A stretch of 64,000 bases of DNA, taken from NCBI RefSeq assembly GCF_003815655.1, contig NZ_CP033917.1, forward strand, positions 2,666,001 to 2,730,000. The letters run 5' to 3'. Each line of letters begins with the position of its first letter. Within the stretch, counting starts at the first letter, position 1. This stretch comes from Chryseobacterium sp. G0201 (GTDB lineage Bacteria; Bacteroidota; Bacteroidia; Flavobacteriales; Weeksellaceae). The position numbers were made by a program, and so were the translations under genes. The notes below the pieces were generated by a model, which ran no database searches, had not been told where the DNA came from, and was given only the letters and a program-made list of their open reading frames with translations. Below are positions 1 through 8,668 of this stretch, one piece after another.

Positions 1-6
1 TATATT

Positions 7-750
7 ATGAAAAATTTTATCTTAGGGTTAGCAGTTTTAAGCACAGTTTCAATGAAGGCACAAACCCAGATTATCGCACACAGAGGTTATTGGCAGACGC
101 AACCTCCGACAACGGAAAATTCAATTAAATCATTAGAAAATGCCCAGAATTTAAAAATTTATGGAGCTGAGTTTGATGTAAGAATGACAAAAGACGGTGT
201 TTTGGTCATCAATCACGATGAGCATCACGGAAAAATGGAAATTTCTGAAACCTCTTTCAAGGAATTGGAAAAGCTGAAATTATCAAACGGTGAAAATTTT
301 CCTACGTTAAAAGATTATTTAAAACAGGGGAAAAAAGACAAGTCGTTGAAGCTTATCGTTGAGATCAAACCAGACAAAACGAAGGAAAAAGAAGATGAAT
401 TGACCGCGAAAACCATCAAAATGATTAAAGACATGAAGTTGGAGTCTCAAAGTGAATTTATTTCTTTCAGCTTAAATATCTGCAAGGAAATCAAAAAATT
501 GGCACCTACATTCAAAGTTCAATATCTGAAGGGAGAATTATCTCCTCAGGAGATCAAAAATGAAGGTTTGGATGGGCTAGATTATCATTACAGTATTTTC
601 CAGAAAAACCCAACCTGGATCTCTGAAGCTAAGGCATTAGGTTTAGTTACAAATGTTTGGACGGTGAATGATGTTGCTATTTCAGACGAATTAAAAGCTC
701 AGGGAGTAAATTTTATTACTACCAATATTCCTGATCAATTGAAAAAATAA
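7..750 (+). CDS. Secreted glycerophosphodiester phosphodiesterase family protein
   Basis: This 247-aa protein begins with a short signal peptide (ends near SMKAQ, residue 19) and then shows the GDPD signature: IIAHRGY with the catalytic His-Arg, then ENS, EFDVRMTKDGVLVINHDE (the E-x-D metal ligands and second catalytic His) and a C-terminal VWTVND. The family hydrolyses glycerophosphodiesters to glycerol-3-phosphate and an alcohol, using a divalent metal. The signal peptide places it in the periplasm or outside the cell. It lies upstream of a SusC/SusD/phosphoesterase set, which fits phosphoester scavenging, though a terminator and 389 bases separate it from susC. Length is normal for compact GDPDs. 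Family call is sure; substrate is inferred. Confidence 0.93.
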   Translation: MKNFILGLAVLSTVSMKAQTQIIAHRGYWQTQPPTTENSIKSLENAQNLKIYGAEFDVRMTKDGVLVINHDEHHGKMEISETSFKELEKLKLSNGENFPTLKDYLKQGKKDKSLKLIVEIKPDKTKEKEDELTAKTIKMIKDMKLESQSEFISFSLNICKEIKKLAPTFKVQYLKGELSPQEIKNEGLDGLDYHYSIFQKNPTWISEAKALGLVTNVWTVNDVAISDELKAQGVNFITTNIPDQLKK

Positions 751-827
751 CTTTTGTAAATTTTTAGGTTAAATGTTAAGCTAAACTTCTTTAAAAAAGG
801 AAAACTTTACTTTTAATCACTAAATAC

Positions 828-868
828 ATAAGCTTGTCTCTGTTTTGAGGCAGGCTTATTTTGTTTTT
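828..868 (+). terminator. Rho-independent terminator after the GDPD gene
   Basis: A 13-bp stem with two G-U pairs (828-840 against 847-859) has a 6-nt loop and is followed by a T-rich run. It lies about 80 bases downstream of the GDPD stop codon. Confidence 0.7.
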
Positions 869-1114
869 AAATTAATTTAAATAAACTCTAAATGCTTGTA
901 AATTACTTTTAATAAAGAAAAATACTATTTTATCAAAAAAGGACAATAAAGATAAATGAATGTGTTATGTTATTCATATTAAAAATGCTTAATTAGCTTA
1001 ACCATCTGTTAACCAATAGGCTGTAGTTTTTTGTTAATAATCGCTTAATATTTCGTTTAATAATTATTTAATAAATGTTAAAGTCTTGTTAAGACCGTAG
1101 TCGTAATGTCGTTC

Positions 1115-1122
1115 TAATTTTG
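1115..1122 (+). promoter_or_regulatory. Bacteroidota -7 promoter element of the susCD operon
   Basis: TAATTTTG matches the Bacteroidota consensus TAnnTTTG and sits 17 bases before the susC start codon. I do not see a clear TTG -33 element at the usual spacing. Confidence 0.65.
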
Positions 1123-1139
1123 CGCAAACAAAAAACGAT

Positions 1140-4115
1140 ATGCGTAGAGAGACACAAAAGTTATTGATTTTGTCATTGCTGGGACTCGTCAGTGTCAATC
1201 TGGCGGCTCAGGAGAAAGCTAAAAGAGACACTATTAAAAATATTGATGAGGTTGTGGTAACAGCTTTAGGTATCAAAAGACAGGACAGATCTTTGGGATA
1301 TGTTGCCGAAACCATCAAGTCTGAAGAATTACTGAGAACCCAGAATAATAACTGGTCGCAAGCACTGGAAGGGAAAGTAGCCGGTCTGAAAATTCAGACA
1401 GCAGGAGCCGGACCTTTGGGAAGTTCTACCATCAAATTACGTGGCGATATTTCCATGAATGCCAATGAGAATAATGCTCTTATCGTTATCGACGGCGTTC
1501 CGATGAATAATAATACAACAGGAACAGGTTTTTCAGCTTATGGAGCAGGTTCTAAAGCAGATTTACCGATCGACTACGGAAACGGAATCAATACAGTGAA
1601 TCCTGATGATATTGAATCTATTACCGTATTGAAAGGTTCTACAGCATCCGCTTTATATGGCTCAAGAGGAGCAGGTGGAGCGATTATGATCACCACAAAA
1701 TCCGGAAAAAGCAAAAACGGAAAAGTACAGGTTTCTCTCAATTCTTATTCAAGCTATGATTCAGTGCTGAAATGGCCGGATTATCAATACGAATACGGTC
1801 AGGGAACCATGCAGAAAGACACCAACGGAAACTATTTTTATTCTTATCAGGTTTCGCCAGATGGGCTTAACACAGGAGGAACGAGTAGTGCTTTCGGACC
1901 GAAATTCGCAGGACAGTATTTTTTCCAATATGACCCTACAACGGAAGGTCAAAGTGCAACAAGACAATTGTGGCAGCCTTACAAAGACAATATCAAAGGT
2001 TTCTGGAAGACAGGAACAACTTTCTCAAACAATATCGCCATAGAATCTTCGAATGAAAATACATCTTTCAGATCATCTTTAACGTATTTAAAGAATGAAT
2101 GGATGATGCCGAACACAGGCTTTGATAGATTTAATGCAGCTTTTTCAGTTGATCATAAATTAAATGAAAAATTAAAAATAGGGATTAAATTAAATTATAA
2201 TAAAACAAAGAGTGACAACTTGCCAGCAACAGGTTACAGCAACCAGTCGATCTCTTATTTCATGATCTTCCAAAATCCGAATGTTGATCTTTCTTGGTAT
2301 GCACCGATCTGGAAATCAGGGAAAGAGCAGGTTGATCAGGTTCACCCGTTCAGTTCGTTTATTGATAATCCTTATCTGATCGCTTACGAAATGTTGAATG
2401 GTGTTGATAAAAATTTCATTACAGGAAATGTAAATCTTAATTATAAAATTACTAAAAACTTTGAAGTGTTGGTGAGATCCGGAATGGAATTAACCAACGA
2501 ATTACGTACTCAAAAAAGACCTTATAGTTCAGCCAACTATCTTCAGGGGATGTACAGAGAACAGCACATCAGGTTAATGGATTTAAATAACGATGTCTTA
2601 TTTACGTATAAAAATAAATTTAAAGACTTCGATTTCAGTGCGTCAGTTGGAGGAAATATTCGTTATACGGAATACATGATGAATGATTATCTGGCAGACG
2701 GACTTCTGAAACCGGGAGTTTATACAATGCCCAACGGGATCTCAAACATCAACAAATTTGCAAGACCCAATGATAAGCAGGTCAACAGTACGTATGCTTT
2801 GGCGACTTTAGGTTACAAAAATAAGGCATTTTTAGATCTTACTGCGAGAAATGACTGGAGCAGCACGCTTCCACAAGAGAACCGTTCTTATTTCTATCCA
2901 TCGGTTTCAACGTCGTTCATTCTTTCAGATATTTTCAAGTTTACGTCTGAAAAATTTAATTATTGGAAATTAAGAGCTTCCTGGTCTACAGTGGGTAACG
3001 ACACAGATCCTTATATGTTGATAAAATATTATAATAACAGTGATTTCGCAGGTTCTGTAGAGTCGTCGCCACTATATCCTAATCCTAATCTGAAACCTAA
3101 CATGATTACAAACATGGAAGGAGGTATGGATTTTAGTTTCTTTAAAAACAGAATTAATTACAGCATAACAGCTTATCAAAACAATTCTAAAGATCAGATT
3201 GTAAGAATTCCAACATTGTGGGAAACAGGCTACAGCAATAGAGTAATTAATGCTGGAGAAATTAGAAACAGAGGGTTGGAAATGACTTTAAATACCTATC
3301 CTGTCAGAAATAAAAATTTCTCTTGGAGTGTAAACGCCAACTGGTCGATGAACAGAAACAAAATTCTTTCTCTTCCTGAAGAGTTCCACGGTGAGCCATA
3401 TACAATGGGAAGTGTGGGTGGAGTAGTTTATTACAATGCGGTTGTAGGTGGCTCATTGGGTGATATGTATGGTTACGGATTGATGTATTCTCCTGACGGA
3501 CAGGTGATTTTCAATGCGAGCGATGGCTTAACAGCAAAACCTACTCAGATGAAGAAGATCGGAAACGCATATCCGAAATGGAGGGCAGGTCTTCAGAACG
3601 AATTCAGATATAAAAATATTACTCTAAGTTTCTCAATTGATGGTCAGTACAAAGGTATGGCATATTCGCAATCTCACCACAAAATGACCGAACAGGGTAA
3701 ACTTGAACATACTTTGGTAGGAAGAGATAATCCTGGAGGTTTGATCGTCGGAGACGGTGTTATACAAAACCCTGACGGTTCATTCTCTCCCAATACAAAA
3801 GGAGTTTTAGTATCGGCTTATTACGCAGATTACTACAGAAGAGCCAACGTGGAAACCAATACATTCGATACTTCTTTCATTAAATTAAGAGATGCCAGAA
3901 TTTCATATTCTTTCCCGAAAAGTGTGACCGAACAGCTTAAGATCACAGATCTGACTTTAGCATTATTCGGAAGAAATCTTTGGATGTGGACGAAGTTCCC
4001 ATTATTCGATCCGGAAGCAGCAACGCTTAACGATAACCAGATCACTCCGGGAGTCGAAATGGGGCAGTTACCGACAGCGAGAACAGTAGGTATTCAGCTT
4101 AATGTTAAATTCTAA
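1140..4115 (+). CDS. SusC/RagA-family TonB-linked outer-membrane transporter
   Basis: This 991-aa protein has a signal peptide (to about AAQ, residue 24), a TonB-box-like IDEVVVTALG (about 34-43), a plug domain with the family's LKGSTASALYGSRGAGGAIMI region, and a long beta-barrel ending in an aromatic-rich strand with C-terminal Phe (QLNVKF). It would move a SusD-captured ligand across the outer membrane using TonB energy. Unlike many SusC proteins it lacks the N-terminal carboxypeptidase-like domain, since the TonB box follows almost directly after the signal peptide. It is 11 bases upstream of its SusD partner. The neighbouring secreted phosphoesterases suggest a phosphate-containing ligand, which is inference. 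Confidence 0.95.
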   Translation: MRRETQKLLILSLLGLVSVNLAAQEKAKRDTIKNIDEVVVTALGIKRQDRSLGYVAETIKSEELLRTQNNNWSQALEGKVAGLKIQTAGAGPLGSSTIKLRGDISMNANENNALIVIDGVPMNNNTTGTGFSAYGAGSKADLPIDYGNGINTVNPDDIESITVLKGSTASALYGSRGAGGAIMITTKSGKSKNGKVQVSLNSYSSYDSVLKWPDYQYEYGQGTMQKDTNGNYFYSYQVSPDGLNTGGTSSAFGPKFAGQYFFQYDPTTEGQSATRQLWQPYKDNIKGFWKTGTTFSNNIAIESSNENTSFRSSLTYLKNEWMMPNTGFDRFNAAFSVDHKLNEKLKIGIKLNYNKTKSDNLPATGYSNQSISYFMIFQNPNVDLSWYAPIWKSGKEQVDQVHPFSSFIDNPYLIAYEMLNGVDKNFITGNVNLNYKITKNFEVLVRSGMELTNELRTQKRPYSSANYLQGMYREQHIRLMDLNNDVLFTYKNKFKDFDFSASVGGNIRYTEYMMNDYLADGLLKPGVYTMPNGISNINKFARPNDKQVNSTYALATLGYKNKAFLDLTARNDWSSTLPQENRSYFYPSVSTSFILSDIFKFTSEKFNYWKLRASWSTVGNDTDPYMLIKYYNNSDFAGSVESSPLYPNPNLKPNMITNMEGGMDFSFFKNRINYSITAYQNNSKDQIVRIPTLWETGYSNRVINAGEIRNRGLEMTLNTYPVRNKNFSWSVNANWSMNRNKILSLPEEFHGEPYTMGSVGGVVYYNAVVGGSLGDMYGYGLMYSPDGQVIFNASDGLTAKPTQMKKIGNAYPKWRAGLQNEFRYKNITLSFSIDGQYKGMAYSQSHHKMTEQGKLEHTLVGRDNPGGLIVGDGVIQNPDGSFSPNTKGVLVSAYYADYYRRANVETNTFDTSFIKLRDARISYSFPKSVTEQLKITDLTLALFGRNLWMWTKFPLFDPEAATLNDNQITPGVEMGQLPTARTVGIQLNVKF

Positions 4116-4126
4116 AATTTAAAATC

Positions 4127-5575
4127 ATGAAAAAATTACTTTTAAATATTTTATTAATTACAGGAATTGCTTTTGTTTCAGTCTCTTGTGACAGGAATTT
4201 GGATGAGGTTAACGTTGACGAAAGTAGGATCAGTGAACCTGTAGCTTCAAAATTATTGGTCCCGATCCAGTACAATATGTCTGCGGTCAACTATATGAGA
4301 GCAAACGATTTCACATTCGATATCATGCAGGTTTCTCTTGATTTTCCGAACGAAGGTAACTCTCTGAGCCGTTATTATTTAACGGAAAATACAGGTGCCG
4401 GTTTCTGGAATAACAGCTACAAATGGCTTATGCAGATCAATGATATGAAAAAAGCAGCAATAAGAGATAAAGATGTTAATTATCAGGCGATTGCAATGGT
4501 TTTGAATGCTTGGGTTTATTCAAATCTTACGGATACTTACGGAGATGTTCCGTTTTCGGAAGCTTCTAATTTGGATGGGGGTATTTCTCAACCTAAATTT
4601 GATAAGCAGAAGGATATTTATATTCAGTTATTGAATGATTTAAAGGCCGCAAATTCACTTTTTGTAACCAACAAAATGCTTTCAGGATCTGACCTTTTCT
4701 ATAAAGCAGAAAGTGATGCAAACGGAATTATAAACTGGAAAAAGTTCTGTAATTCACTTTCATTAAGATTGTTAACAAGAATTTTAAAGAAAAACGGTGA
4801 AGTAAATGTTCATGAAAGAATTCAGGAAATCATTAGTAATCCTACAACTTTCCCGGTTTTCCAAAGCAATGCCGAAACTGCAAAATTAAACGTAACCGGA
4901 GTTTCACCGCTTCTTCCTCCGATTGCAAGACCACAGGATTTCACTACAGGAAGAGCTGCTTCCGCATTTTTTGTTGAAACTTTAAAAGCAAATAATGACC
5001 CGAGAATGGCTCTGTTTTTCGGTCAGGCAAAAGATTTGGCAAGTGTAAATATAGGTTATAAAGGGGCTCCGTCAGGCTATACTTATGGAACGGTATTTAA
5101 TTACCAGCCTTCAAATATGAATCAGAATTTAGCAAAAGCTCCTTTAAACATTTTGATTTATCCATATGCAGAATTACAGTTCACCTTGGCAGAATTAGCC
5201 AACAAAGGAATTATTCCCGGAAGTGCACAGACTTTCTATGAAAATGGCGTAAAAGCCACCATTGAGCAATGGGGCGCTGTGATGCCGGCCAATTATTTTG
5301 CAAATCCGGTTGTGGCATATGATGGTTCTTTAGACAAAATATATCTTCAAAAATATGTCGCGTTATTCTTTGTAGATCAACAGCAATGGTTTGAAAAGAG
5401 AAGGACAGGTTTCCCGATACTTCCAAACAATGGCGGACTTTTAAACAACGGTAATCTTCCTCAAAGATTGATGTATCCTCCAAATCCTAAAGTTTTGAAT
5501 ACAGCTAATTATCAAACCGCAGTTCAGCAAATGGGCGGAGATAATATTAACCTTAAAACATGGTGGAATCAGTAA
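4127..5575 (+). CDS. SusD/RagB-like nutrient-binding outer-membrane lipoprotein (SusD-like 2 type)
   Basis: This 482-aa lipoprotein starts with a type II signal sequence ending in SVSC (Cys 21). The body fits the SusD-like_2 branch: an N-terminal helical part with VLNAWVYSNLTDTYGDVPFSEA, the W-K-K-F-C-NSLSLRLLTRI helix, and a C-terminal LQKYVALFFVDQQQWFEKRRTGFP segment typical of the family. It should sit on the cell surface as a lid over the SusC barrel and bind the ligand. It is co-transcribed with SusC (11-base gap). The ligand cannot be read from the sequence. Confidence 0.93.
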   Translation: MKKLLLNILLITGIAFVSVSCDRNLDEVNVDESRISEPVASKLLVPIQYNMSAVNYMRANDFTFDIMQVSLDFPNEGNSLSRYYLTENTGAGFWNNSYKWLMQINDMKKAAIRDKDVNYQAIAMVLNAWVYSNLTDTYGDVPFSEASNLDGGISQPKFDKQKDIYIQLLNDLKAANSLFVTNKMLSGSDLFYKAESDANGIINWKKFCNSLSLRLLTRILKKNGEVNVHERIQEIISNPTTFPVFQSNAETAKLNVTGVSPLLPPIARPQDFTTGRAASAFFVETLKANNDPRMALFFGQAKDLASVNIGYKGAPSGYTYGTVFNYQPSNMNQNLAKAPLNILIYPYAELQFTLAELANKGIIPGSAQTFYENGVKATIEQWGAVMPANYFANPVVAYDGSLDKIYLQKYVALFFVDQQQWFEKRRTGFPILPNNGGLLNNGNLPQRLMYPPNPKVLNTANYQTAVQQMGGDNINLKTWWNQ

Positions 5576-5670
5576 TAAGTTGAAAAATTTAAGTCAATAA
5601 TTAAGCTAAGTTTAAATTAAAGCATAAAAGTTAACTACAAACTTAAGCACAATAATTAACCACAAGATTT

Positions 5671-5748
5671 GTCATTCTGAACGGGAATGAAATGGGAGTG
5701 AAGAATCTCTACAAAATAAAGGTTAGATTCTTCCTACGTCAGAACGAC
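5671..5748. repeat. Degenerate copy of the GTCATTCC-type palindromic repeat
   Basis: The left arm begins gtcattctga and the right arm ends with agaacgac, with agattcttcc near the right. It is a worn copy of the element seen cleanly at 46885-46948. It lies between susD and the phosphoesterase gene. Confidence 0.6.
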
Positions 5749-5784
5749 AAACTAAGGTGCAACAAATAATTAAATAAAAGCAAA

Positions 5785-7368
5785 ATGAATATAAAATTTT
5801 TAATGCCTTGCCTGCTAATCTCAGCAATGGCATTTTCTCAGACCTCTGTTTCAGGATATGTGTTCGAAGACGGTAACAAAAACCTGAAAAAAGAGAATAA
5901 AGAAAAAGGAATCGAAGGAGTTGCTGTTTCAAACGGAACTCAGGTTGTGTTAACAGATAAAAGCGGAAGATACAGCTTACCAATCCAAGAAAATCAGACG
6001 ATTTTTGTAATCAAACCTTCAGGATATATGACGCCTGTCAACGGAAATAACCTTCCTCAATATTATTATCAATACAAACCAAAAGGTTCTCCGGCAGATT
6101 TCAAATATAAAGGAACTGCGCCGACTGGAGAGCTTCCGAAGGAATTAAATTTTGCCTTAAATAAGCAAAACGAGAACAAAAACTTCGACATTCTGGTTTT
6201 CGGAGATCCGCAACCTTACACAGAAAAGGAGTTGGATTATTTCAAAAGATCAATTGTAAATGAGGTTAAAAATACCAAGAAAAATGCAGTGTTGGGAATC
6301 AGTTTGGGTGACTTGGTTGGAGATAATTTAAGTCTGCAAAAACCTTATGCAGATGTAATGAAAGAAGTTGGTTTACCTTGGTACAACGTGATGGGTAACC
6401 ACGATATGAACTATGATGCAAAAGAAGATGTGTTATCAGACGAAACGTTTGAATCGAATTTCGGACCTGCGAATTATTCTTTCAATTATGGAAATGTTCA
6501 CTTTATTATTTTGGATGATATTTTGTATCCGGATCCAAGAGATGGAAAAGGATATTGGGGCGGTTTCCGTGAAGATCAGTTAAAATTTGTGGAAAATGAC
6601 TTAAAATTGGTTGATAAAAATAAATTGGTTGTCGTTTCTTTCCACATTCCATTGGAGCATAAAAATGAAGATAATTTCAGAAATTCAGACCGTCAGAAAT
6701 TATTTGATTATCTGACACCTTTTCAAAATGCTTTGATTTTATCGGCTCACACACACATTCAGCAACAAATTTTCTACGGAAAACAAGCAGGCTGGAACGG
6801 TTCAAAAGACCTTCACGAATTTAATGCAGGAACAACTTGCGGTGACTGGTGGTCTGGAACGGCGGATGATGCAGGATTGCCGACTTCAACCATGAGAGAT
6901 GGTACTGCAAAAGGGTATTCTTTCATCAGTTTTAATGATAATCAATATAAAGTTAAATATAAAACAGCCGGAAAATCTGAAGATTATCAGATCGGTTTAT
7001 ATGTTCCGAAAGCGGTTCCTCATCCTGCAAAAACTTCTGCGAAAATCTTGGCTAATTTCTTCATGGGAAGCAAAAAAGACAAGGTAGAATACAGAATCGA
7101 CGGCGATCAGTGGGAAGCAATGGAATATGACGAAACGTTGGATCCAAACTTTGTAATGTCAGTTTTCAAATGGGATGTTACCCCAAATCTTTTACCAGGA
7201 AGAAGACCTTCAAACCTTGAAATGTCAAAACACATCTGGACAGGCGCTTTCCCTAAAAAATTATCATTAGGAAAACATAAAGTTGAGATAAGAGCATTGG
7301 ATATGTACGGAAATCAGTTCGAAACATCACAGGAATTCGAAGTTCAAAACCCGGTTCTTATTCCTTAG
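5785..7368 (+). CDS. Secreted calcineurin-like metallophosphoesterase with N- and C-terminal accessory domains
   Basis: This 527-aa protein has a signal peptide (to AFSQ, about residue 19), then an N-terminal beta domain of the MetallophosN type (about 22-125, with VSGYVFEDGNKN), the catalytic domain (about 135-345) and a C-terminal MetallophosC beta domain. Metal-site motifs visible are FGDPQ (141-143, with Gln where His is usual), GDLVGDN (D176), GNHDMN (N205-H206), SFHIPL and AHTH. It hydrolyses a phosphoester outside the cytoplasm. It follows susCD in the same direction with about 210 bases between, and ends in its own terminator. Together with the GDPD it makes this locus look like organic phosphate acquisition. 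The exact substrate is unknown. Confidence 0.92.
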   Translation: MNIKFLMPCLLISAMAFSQTSVSGYVFEDGNKNLKKENKEKGIEGVAVSNGTQVVLTDKSGRYSLPIQENQTIFVIKPSGYMTPVNGNNLPQYYYQYKPKGSPADFKYKGTAPTGELPKELNFALNKQNENKNFDILVFGDPQPYTEKELDYFKRSIVNEVKNTKKNAVLGISLGDLVGDNLSLQKPYADVMKEVGLPWYNVMGNHDMNYDAKEDVLSDETFESNFGPANYSFNYGNVHFIILDDILYPDPRDGKGYWGGFREDQLKFVENDLKLVDKNKLVVVSFHIPLEHKNEDNFRNSDRQKLFDYLTPFQNALILSAHTHIQQQIFYGKQAGWNGSKDLHEFNAGTTCGDWWSGTADDAGLPTSTMRDGTAKGYSFISFNDNQYKVKYKTAGKSEDYQIGLYVPKAVPHPAKTSAKILANFFMGSKKDKVEYRIDGDQWEAMEYDETLDPNFVMSVFKWDVTPNLLPGRRPSNLEMSKHIWTGAFPKKLSLGKHKVEIRALDMYGNQFETSQEFEVQNPVLIP

Positions 7369-7396
7369 TTTTTCATTTTTTACTATACTTTCAAAG

Positions 7397-7430
7397 AAAC
7401 CGACTTCATGTGAAGTCGGTTTTATTTTTT
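7397..7430 (+). terminator. Strong Rho-independent terminator after the phosphoesterase gene
   Basis: A perfect 12-bp stem (7397-7408 against 7411-7422) is followed by a run of T. It closes the susCD/phosphoesterase region. Confidence 0.9.
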
Positions 7431-7515
7431 TTGATTAAAATTTAAATACAAATCCGTTTTAAACACGAATAACACAAATATTTTTCAATAATAAACACAA
7501 TTAAGGTGTGATAGT

Positions 7516-7578
7516 ATCAATAGGAACTGGCTTTAGCTCGTTTGTTGAAATTAATAATTCAATTGGCTTTAGCCAAAA
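7516..7578. repeat. Two-armed GGCTTTAGC repeat
   Basis: The left arm reads atcaataggaactggcttta and the right arm attggctttagccaaaact. The same words recur at 8441-8472 and 28061-28122, so this is a dispersed family. Confidence 0.65.
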
Positions 7579-7675
7579 CTTAAAAATATTTAATTAAAAC
7601 TTTTGTGATTAATAAATTCGTGTCATCTGTGAAAACATTTGTGTTCATTTGTGTTTCAATCAAAAATGACTTTCG

Positions 7676-7683
7676 TAAATTTG
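7676..7683 (+). promoter_or_regulatory. -7 promoter element of the SDR gene
   Basis: TAAATTTG matches TAnnTTTG and lies 25 bases before the ATG. A TTTG at about 7648-7651 is a possible -33 element, but its spacing is slightly long (24 nt). Confidence 0.6.
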
Positions 7684-7708
7684 CTTAAACGAATAAAATA
7701 CTATTAAA

Positions 7709-8422
7709 ATGAATATACAAGGAAAAAACGCTATCGTTACAGGCGGTGGAAGAGGTCTTGGTAAAGCAGTTGCTTTAGCATTGGCAAATGAAGGAGTGAA
7801 TATCGGAATCACTGGCAGAAACGAGGAAAACCTTAAAATGACGGTTGAAGAAATTAAAAATCTTGGTGTCAATGCAACATATGCCGTTTTCAGTATGGAT
7901 AATGAAATTCATGTAAAATCTGGTATAGAGGCTTTGGCAGAACAATTAGGAGGAATAGATATCTTAATCAACAATGCAGGAATCGGCGATTTTGGATCGA
8001 TCGAAGAAATGCCTTCTGAAACTTGGGAACAGGTTGTTAAAACCAATCTTTTCGGAGTGTATTATGCTGCAAAAGCAGTTCATCCTTTCATGAAAGCAAA
8101 AGGAGAGGGAGATATCGTTAATGTAGCCTCAACAGCAGCTTTAAAAGGCGGTCTGAATATGTCAGCATATGCCGCTTCTAAAGCAGCGGTAGTTTCTCTT
8201 TCTCAATCTATGATGGCAGAATGGAGAAAACAAAATATCCGTGTCATCACATTAACACCAAGCACAATTGCTTCTGATATGTCTATCCAAGGCGGATTAA
8301 CAGACGGAAATCCTGAAACCGTTCTTCAACCGGAAGATTTCGCAGAATGGGTAAGAGATATCTTAAAAATGAACAGAAGAGCTTTGATTGCTAATGGTTC
8401 TATTTTCTCTACAAATCCATAA
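7709..8422 (+). CDS. Short-chain dehydrogenase/reductase (3-ketoacyl-ACP-reductase-like)
   Basis: This 237-aa classical SDR has the N-terminal cofactor motif TGGGRGLGK (about 11-19), the NNAG motif (about residue 90), the catalytic Ser in VNVASTAAL and the YAASKAA Tyr-x-x-x-Lys pair. Classical SDRs reduce or oxidise carbonyl or hydroxyl groups with NAD(P). Many relatives are labelled FabG-like, but the gene stands alone between its own promoter and terminator and not in a fatty-acid cluster, so the physiological substrate is open. It is cytoplasmic with no signal peptide. Confidence 0.9.
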   Translation: MNIQGKNAIVTGGGRGLGKAVALALANEGVNIGITGRNEENLKMTVEEIKNLGVNATYAVFSMDNEIHVKSGIEALAEQLGGIDILINNAGIGDFGSIEEMPSETWEQVVKTNLFGVYYAAKAVHPFMKAKGEGDIVNVASTAALKGGLNMSAYAASKAAVVSLSQSMMAEWRKQNIRVITLTPSTIASDMSIQGGLTDGNPETVLQPEDFAEWVRDILKMNRRALIANGSIFSTNP

Positions 8423-8449
8423 TTTAGAAATAATTTTCATATCAATAGG

Positions 8450-8472
8450 AGCGGGCTTTAGCCCGCTTTTTT
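8450..8472 (+). terminator. Terminator built from a GGCTTTAGCC repeat
   Basis: A 7-bp GC-rich stem (8450-8456 against 8461-8467) with a TTTA loop is followed by T7. The preceding atcaatagga shows this terminator is one arm of the dispersed repeat seen at 7516 and 28061. Confidence 0.85.
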
Positions 8473-8485
8473 TATGTAAGCATCC

Positions 8486-8615
8486 GTCATTGCGAGGAGC
8501 GAAGCGACGAAGCAATCTCAAAAATTAAACAAAATTGAATGCAAAGCTTGTCATTTCGTAGGAATCTAGACTCTAATATTTTTATAAACTATGTTGAGAT
8601 TCCTATCGGAATGAC
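8486..8615. repeat. Two adjacent GTCATT palindromic repeats
   Basis: 8486-8520 reads gtcattgcgaggagcgaagc, followed by gaagcaatctca. A second element has arms 8550-8567 (gtcatttcgtaggaatct) and 8598-8615 (gattcctatcggaatgac), nearly perfect complements with a one-base bulge. The second is a copy of the family at 46885-46948. They fill the gap between the SDR terminator and the prmA promoter. Confidence 0.75.
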
Positions 8616-8645
8616 AAAAATGACGGCAAATCAAAAAAGTAGTTT

Positions 8646-8653
8646 TATTTTTG
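8646..8653 (+). promoter_or_regulatory. -7 promoter element of prmA
   Basis: TATTTTTG matches TAnnTTTG. It overlaps a possible upstream TTG start at 8651, which argues that translation starts at the ATG at 8669. Confidence 0.7.
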
Positions 8654-8668
8654 CAACAAATTATTCAC

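Larger units (their letters stand above)
751..1139. other. AT-rich intergenic region between GDPD and susC
   Basis: No ORF is credible here. The stretch holds the GDPD terminator at its start and the susC promoter -7 element at its end. The 900-1090 part is very AT-rich with repeated TTAAT words. I see no further defined site. Confidence 0.6.
7369..7708. other. Intergenic region with a dispersed repeat and the SDR promoter
   Basis: No credible gene. It holds the terminator at 7397, a two-armed repeat at 7516-7578, AT-rich iterated words (taaacacgaat, aaacacaattaagg, tttgtgttcatttgtg) and the -7 element at 7676. Confidence 0.6.

Noticed and set aside
5723..5983. 86-codon minus-strand ORF over the start of the phosphoesterase gene
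   Set aside because: It is antisense to a clear coding region and a repeat, with no family match.
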